This document shows positions 60,776 through 64,000 of a stretch of DNA of 64,000 nt, in pieces. Both the position numbers and the translations under genes were made by a program. Position 1 is the stretch's first letter. The number at the start of each line of letters is the position of its first letter. The DNA is from Viridibacterium silvisoli (lineage in GTDB: Bacteria > Pseudomonadota > Gammaproteobacteria > Burkholderiales > Rhodocyclaceae), in assembly GCF_036017035.1 (NCBI RefSeq), contig NZ_JAYXHS010000002.1, forward strand, positions 62,001 to 126,000, given 5' to 3'. Below the pieces are notes generated by a model. The model was not told where the DNA came from, did not search any database, and saw nothing but the letters and a program-made list of their open reading frames with translations.

Positions 60776-61990
60776 ATGGACCCGTCCCTGATCCTGGTTG
60801 CGCTGGGGGCCATCGTGCTGATGGCCTATCTGCTGGATTTCGTGGGGCGTCGCCTGCGTGTGCCGGCAGTGGTGCTGCTGATATTCAGTGGCCTTGCGCT
60901 GAGCGCGCTGGACGATTTCACCGGCGTGAAACTCGATCTTCCGCATGAGCTGTTGCCGGTGCTGGGCACGGTCGGCCTGATCCTGATCGTGCTTGAAGGC
61001 GCGCTGGATATTTCCCTGACGCGAGAACACATCGGTCTCGTGGGCCGCACGGCGCTTGTTGCCTTGCTCGGCATCCTGTGTACGGGCGGGCTCATTGCCG
61101 TATTCCTGATGGCCGTGTTCAAGCTGCCGACCTTCCAGTCCATGCTGCTCGCGGCACCACTCGCGATCATCAGCTCGGCCGTTGCCATTCCTGCTGCCTC
61201 GGCATTGGCACCGAACCAGCGCGTCTTTGTCGTTTATGAAAGCTCCTTGTCGGACATTCTCGGCGTGATCATCTTCTACGCCTTGCTGAGCTACAACGGC
61301 AACGTGGGCGAGTTGCTCGTCTCGCAGATCGGGGAGGTCACGTTGTCGGTCGTTGTCGGTCTGCTCATGGCCCTGGCCGTGTTCTGGCTGATGCCGCGTA
61401 TCGATCACCACGTGCGCGTATTGCCGCTGATCTTCGGCATCGTGCTGCTGTACGGGGTCGGCAAGATGATGCATCTGGCGCCGCTGGTCATGGTGCTGCT
61501 AGTGGGGCTGCTTCTCAACAACGGTTTTCTCATCGAGCGACTGACGCGTGGACGCATGAAGGCAGCTGCATCCTTCGCGACCGATCTGGAAGGCTTCAAG
61601 CACCTCACGGCCGAATTCACCTTTGTTGTGCGCAGCTTCTTCTTCGTGCTACTCGGTTTCAGCACGAAGCTCGCGAACCTGGCCAACCCGATGGCCTGGG
61701 GTATCGCCGCGGTCATCATGGTGTGCTGCATACTGCCGCGCTTGCCACTGTTGCGCTGGGTGGCGGGCGAGCGTTCCCGTGCCCTGGTATTTTTCGCGCC
61801 ACGCGGACTCATCACGGTGTTGCTGTTCATGAGCCTGCCGGAGGAATATCGCCTGCCGGATGCGCCGCCCGCGACCGTGATGCTGGTCATCCTGATGTGG
61901 GCCATGCTGCTTACATATGGCAGCGTGCGCTTCAATGACAGTTCGCGTAAAGAGGCCGCGCCCGCCGGGTCGCCACCGACACTGCCGTGA
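60776..61990 (+). CDS. Cation/proton antiporter (CPA family)
   Basis: 404 residues with about 12 membrane segments and no large cytoplasmic domain. LRVPAVVLLIFSGLAL, LIVLEGALDISL, AAPLAIISSAVAIPAASAL and YESSLSDILGVIIFYALL (acidic residues of the ion site) followed by FFFVLLGFSTKL and FFAPRGLITVLLF match Na+(K+)/H+ antiporters. It separates trpG from trpD. Ion specificity cannot be read from sequence. Confidence 0.85.
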   Translation: MDPSLILVALGAIVLMAYLLDFVGRRLRVPAVVLLIFSGLALSALDDFTGVKLDLPHELLPVLGTVGLILIVLEGALDISLTREHIGLVGRTALVALLGILCTGGLIAVFLMAVFKLPTFQSMLLAAPLAIISSAVAIPAASALAPNQRVFVVYESSLSDILGVIIFYALLSYNGNVGELLVSQIGEVTLSVVVGLLMALAVFWLMPRIDHHVRVLPLIFGIVLLYGVGKMMHLAPLVMVLLVGLLLNNGFLIERLTRGRMKAAASFATDLEGFKHLTAEFTFVVRSFFFVLLGFSTKLANLANPMAWGIAAVIMVCCILPRLPLLRWVAGERSRALVFFAPRGLITVLLFMSLPEEYRLPDAPPATVMLVILMWAMLLTYGSVRFNDSSRKEAAPAGSPPTLP

Positions 61991-62021
61991 TTTTCGAAAA
62001 ATTGATTCTGAGGACGAGCAC

Positions 62022-63044
62022 ATGACGCCGCAAGAAGCGCTTCAACGCACCATCGAACACCGCGAGATCTTTCATGACGAAATGGTTTCCTTGATGCGCC
62101 AGATCATGTCGGGCGAGGTGTCGCCCGTGCTGATCGGCGCCATCCTCACCGGCTTGCGCGTGAAGAAGGAAACGATTGGCGAGATCGCCGCGGCTGCGAC
62201 GGTGATGCGCGAGTTGTCGATCAAGGTGCCGGTGAGTGATCCGCTGTCCGTGGTGGATACCTGTGGCACCGGCGGTGATGGTTCGCACACTTTCAATATC
62301 TCGACGGCTTCGATGTTCGTCGCAGCGGCGGCAGGCGCGAAGGTCGCCAAGCATGGTGGCCGCGCATCGTCGTCGCTGTCGGGTTCGGCCGATGTGCTCG
62401 AAGCACTCGGCGCAAAGATCTCGCTGACACCGGAACAGGTCGGGCAGTGCGTCGACGAGGTTGGCATCGGCTTCATGTTCGCGCCGAACCATCACAGCTC
62501 GATGAAGCATGCCGCGCCCGTGCGCAAGGAACTTGGCGTGCGCACCATGTTCAATATCCTCGGCCCGCTGACCAATCCGGCTGGCGCGGCGAACCAGCTG
62601 ATGGGCGTGTTCCATGCGGATCTCGTCGGCATCCAGGTGCGCGTGCTGGAGCGCCTGGGCTCGCGTAACGTGATGATCGTGCACGGCATGGATGGCCTCG
62701 ACGAACTGTCGATTTCTGCGCCGACTCTGGTGGGTGAATTGCGCAATGGCGAAGTGCGCGAATACCGCATCAGCCCGGAGGACGTCGGCTTGCCGATGCA
62801 TGGTGCGTCGGCCCTGAAGGTGCGCAGCGTGGAGGAGTCGCGCGGCATGTTGCTGGCGGCGCTCGACGGTACCAACACGGCCGCACGCGACATCGTGGCT
62901 TTCAACGCCGGTGCGAGCCTGTATGTCGGTGGCGTGACGGATACGCTTGAGGAGGGTGTTGCGCTGGCCCTCGAGAACATTGCGAATGGTGCGGCACGCG
63001 CGAAGCTGGATGCGTTCGTGGCGCGTACCCAAGCCGCTGCCTGA
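62022..63044 (+). CDS. trpD: Anthranilate phosphoribosyltransferase
   Basis: 340 residues. Adds PRPP-derived ribose phosphate to anthranilate. VDTCGTGGDGSHTFNIST (PRPP loop), KHGGRASSSLSGSADVLEALG, FMFAPNHHSSMKH, VRKELGVRTMFNILGPLTNPA and VHGMDGLDELS are intact. The ATG giving MTPQEALQRTIEHREIF is used; the frame from 61917 overlaps the antiporter. Confidence 0.97.
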   Translation: MTPQEALQRTIEHREIFHDEMVSLMRQIMSGEVSPVLIGAILTGLRVKKETIGEIAAAATVMRELSIKVPVSDPLSVVDTCGTGGDGSHTFNISTASMFVAAAAGAKVAKHGGRASSSLSGSADVLEALGAKISLTPEQVGQCVDEVGIGFMFAPNHHSSMKHAAPVRKELGVRTMFNILGPLTNPAGAANQLMGVFHADLVGIQVRVLERLGSRNVMIVHGMDGLDELSISAPTLVGELRNGEVREYRISPEDVGLPMHGASALKVRSVEESRGMLLAALDGTNTAARDIVAFNAGASLYVGGVTDTLEEGVALALENIANGAARAKLDAFVARTQAAA

Positions 63045-63109
63045 TCGCGCAGTTCAAATAGAACCTGCTTTGCAAGTAGTTTGAGAAGTACCGAGAAACT
63101 GGAGTTGTA

Positions 63110-63943
63110 ATGTCGGACATCCTGCAAAAAATCCTTGCGACCAAGCGCGAGGAAATCGAAGTCGCCGAGCGCGCCTTGTCGCGTGAAGACATTGTCGAAG
63201 AGGCACGCGATGGCGTGCCCACGCGCGACTTCGTCGGCGCCATCCGCGCAAAGATCGCTGCCGGGCAAGCAGCTGTGATTGCTGAAGTGAAGAAGGCGAG
63301 CCCATCGAAGGGTGTGTTGCGCGAGAACTTCCAGCCCGCAGAGATTGCGATCTCCTACGAGCGTGGCGGCGCAGCCTGTCTGTCGGTGCTGACCGACAAG
63401 CAGTACTTCCAGGGCGCGACCGAGTACCTGCAAGAAGCGCGTGAAGCATGCAACCTGCCGGTGCTGCGCAAGGACTTCATCATCGACCCGTACCAGGTGT
63501 TCGAGGCGCGCGCGATGGGTGCGGATTGCATCCTGCTGATCGTCGCGGCTTTCCTGCCACCGGATGGCACGGTCAACAGCGCCACGACTCGCGCTGCCTT
63601 GTCGCATCTGCTCGAGCTGGAGCAGCTGGCACATGACCTTGGAATGGCCGTGCTGGTCGAAGTGCACAGCGCCGACGAACTGGACATTGCCCTGCAGATG
63701 CACACGCCGCTGCTGGGCATCAACAATCGCAACCTGCGTACCTTCGAGGTGTCGCTGGACATCACGCTGTCGCAACTTGCGCGTATCCCCGAAGGGCGCA
63801 TTGTCGTCACCGAGAGCGGCATTCTGGGTGTCGCCGATGTGCAGCGCATGCGCGAGCACGATGTGCATGCCTTCCTCGTCGGCGAGGCCTTCATGCGCGC
63901 GCCCGACCCCGGCGCACAACTGGCTGCCCTGTTCTCGCGCTAG
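63110..63943 (+). CDS. trpC: Indole-3-glycerol-phosphate synthase
   Basis: 277 residues, monofunctional TrpC (not fused to TrpF). TIM barrel with ILQKILATKREEIEVAE, VIAEVKKASPSKGVLRENF (catalytic Glu/Lys), LSVLTDKQYFQGATEYL, VLRKDFIIDPYQV, LGINNRNLRTFEV and VTESGILGVADV. Starts 65 bases after trpD with no terminator between. Confidence 0.97.
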   Translation: MSDILQKILATKREEIEVAERALSREDIVEEARDGVPTRDFVGAIRAKIAAGQAAVIAEVKKASPSKGVLRENFQPAEIAISYERGGAACLSVLTDKQYFQGATEYLQEAREACNLPVLRKDFIIDPYQVFEARAMGADCILLIVAAFLPPDGTVNSATTRAALSHLLELEQLAHDLGMAVLVEVHSADELDIALQMHTPLLGINNRNLRTFEVSLDITLSQLARIPEGRIVVTESGILGVADVQRMREHDVHAFLVGEAFMRAPDPGAQLAALFSR

Positions 63944-63952
63944 CCGCAGGCG

Positions 63953-64000
63953 ATGACCGGCCCTGATCCACTGCCGGCAAAGAAGCCCCTGTGGCGACGT
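63953..64000 (+). CDS. Start of an unidentified gene, cut by the window edge
   Basis: An ATG 9 bases after trpC opens a frame that runs to the right edge (16 codons, beginning MTGPDPLPAKKPLW). Too short to identify; ung is a common neighbour of trpC in related genomes, but nothing visible confirms it. The Shine-Dalgarno GCAGG is weak. Confidence 0.4.
   Translation, partial: MTGPDPLPAKKPLWRR

Overview
The window reads as a stretch of chromosome from a Gram-negative betaproteobacterium with moderately high GC. The evidence is a complete mra/dcw division and cell-wall cluster with a meso-DAP type MurE, LpxC and a Lol-type lipoprotein repertoire, a class A RNase P RNA, and the neighbourhoods yraN/rsmI, secA near argJ, and rpe-gph-trpE-trpG-trpD-trpC. 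These neighbourhoods are typical of Betaproteobacteria; a Rhodocyclales-like host is my guess only. I saw no insertion sequence, prophage, CRISPR array, tRNA or rRNA.

Bases 1-6600 hold a DUF1800/DUF1501 pair, a convergent yraN plus exported HIRAN-domain pair, rsmI, a membrane J-domain-like protein without the HPD motif, pyrC and a lipoprotein. rnpB follows at 6649-7044. From 7217 to 24915 runs the dcw cluster: mraZ-rsmH-ftsL-ftsI-murE-murF-(47-codon ORF)-mraY-murD-ftsW-murG-(86-codon ORF)-murC-ddl-ftsQ-ftsA-ftsZ. Most junctions overlap by 1-4 bases. The cluster opens with a promoter carrying four 10-bp-phased MraZ boxes and closes with an intrinsic terminator. lpxC, a small membrane protein, a DciA-like gene, secA, kup, an HDOD-GAF regulator, a divergent M48 protease/ankyrin lipoprotein pair, argJ and a tandem pair of YgjV-family membrane proteins follow.

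Bases 39569-55536 are one MSHA-type type IV pilus locus of 16 genes, ordered E-G-F-A-C-D-O-P-Q-I-(PilN-like)-J-K-L-M-N. The assembly ATPase MshE has a textbook c-di-GMP-binding MshEN domain, and an intrinsic terminator sits directly after the major pilin gene. The right end carries apaG (reverse strand), rpe, a small Cys/membrane protein, gph and a trp cluster (trpE, trpG, trpD, trpC) interrupted by a short-chain dehydrogenase and a cation/proton antiporter.

The least explained items are: the two small ORFs coupled into the dcw cluster, the best being the 47-codon one between murF and mraY with its own Shine-Dalgarno; two intergenic palindromes of about 100-120 bp that start at the stop codons of kup and argJ and share a 20-nt central core; a perfect hairpin that contains both convergent stop codons at 2400-2431; and a 32-codon ORF with two late Trp codons and a hairpin before trpE.
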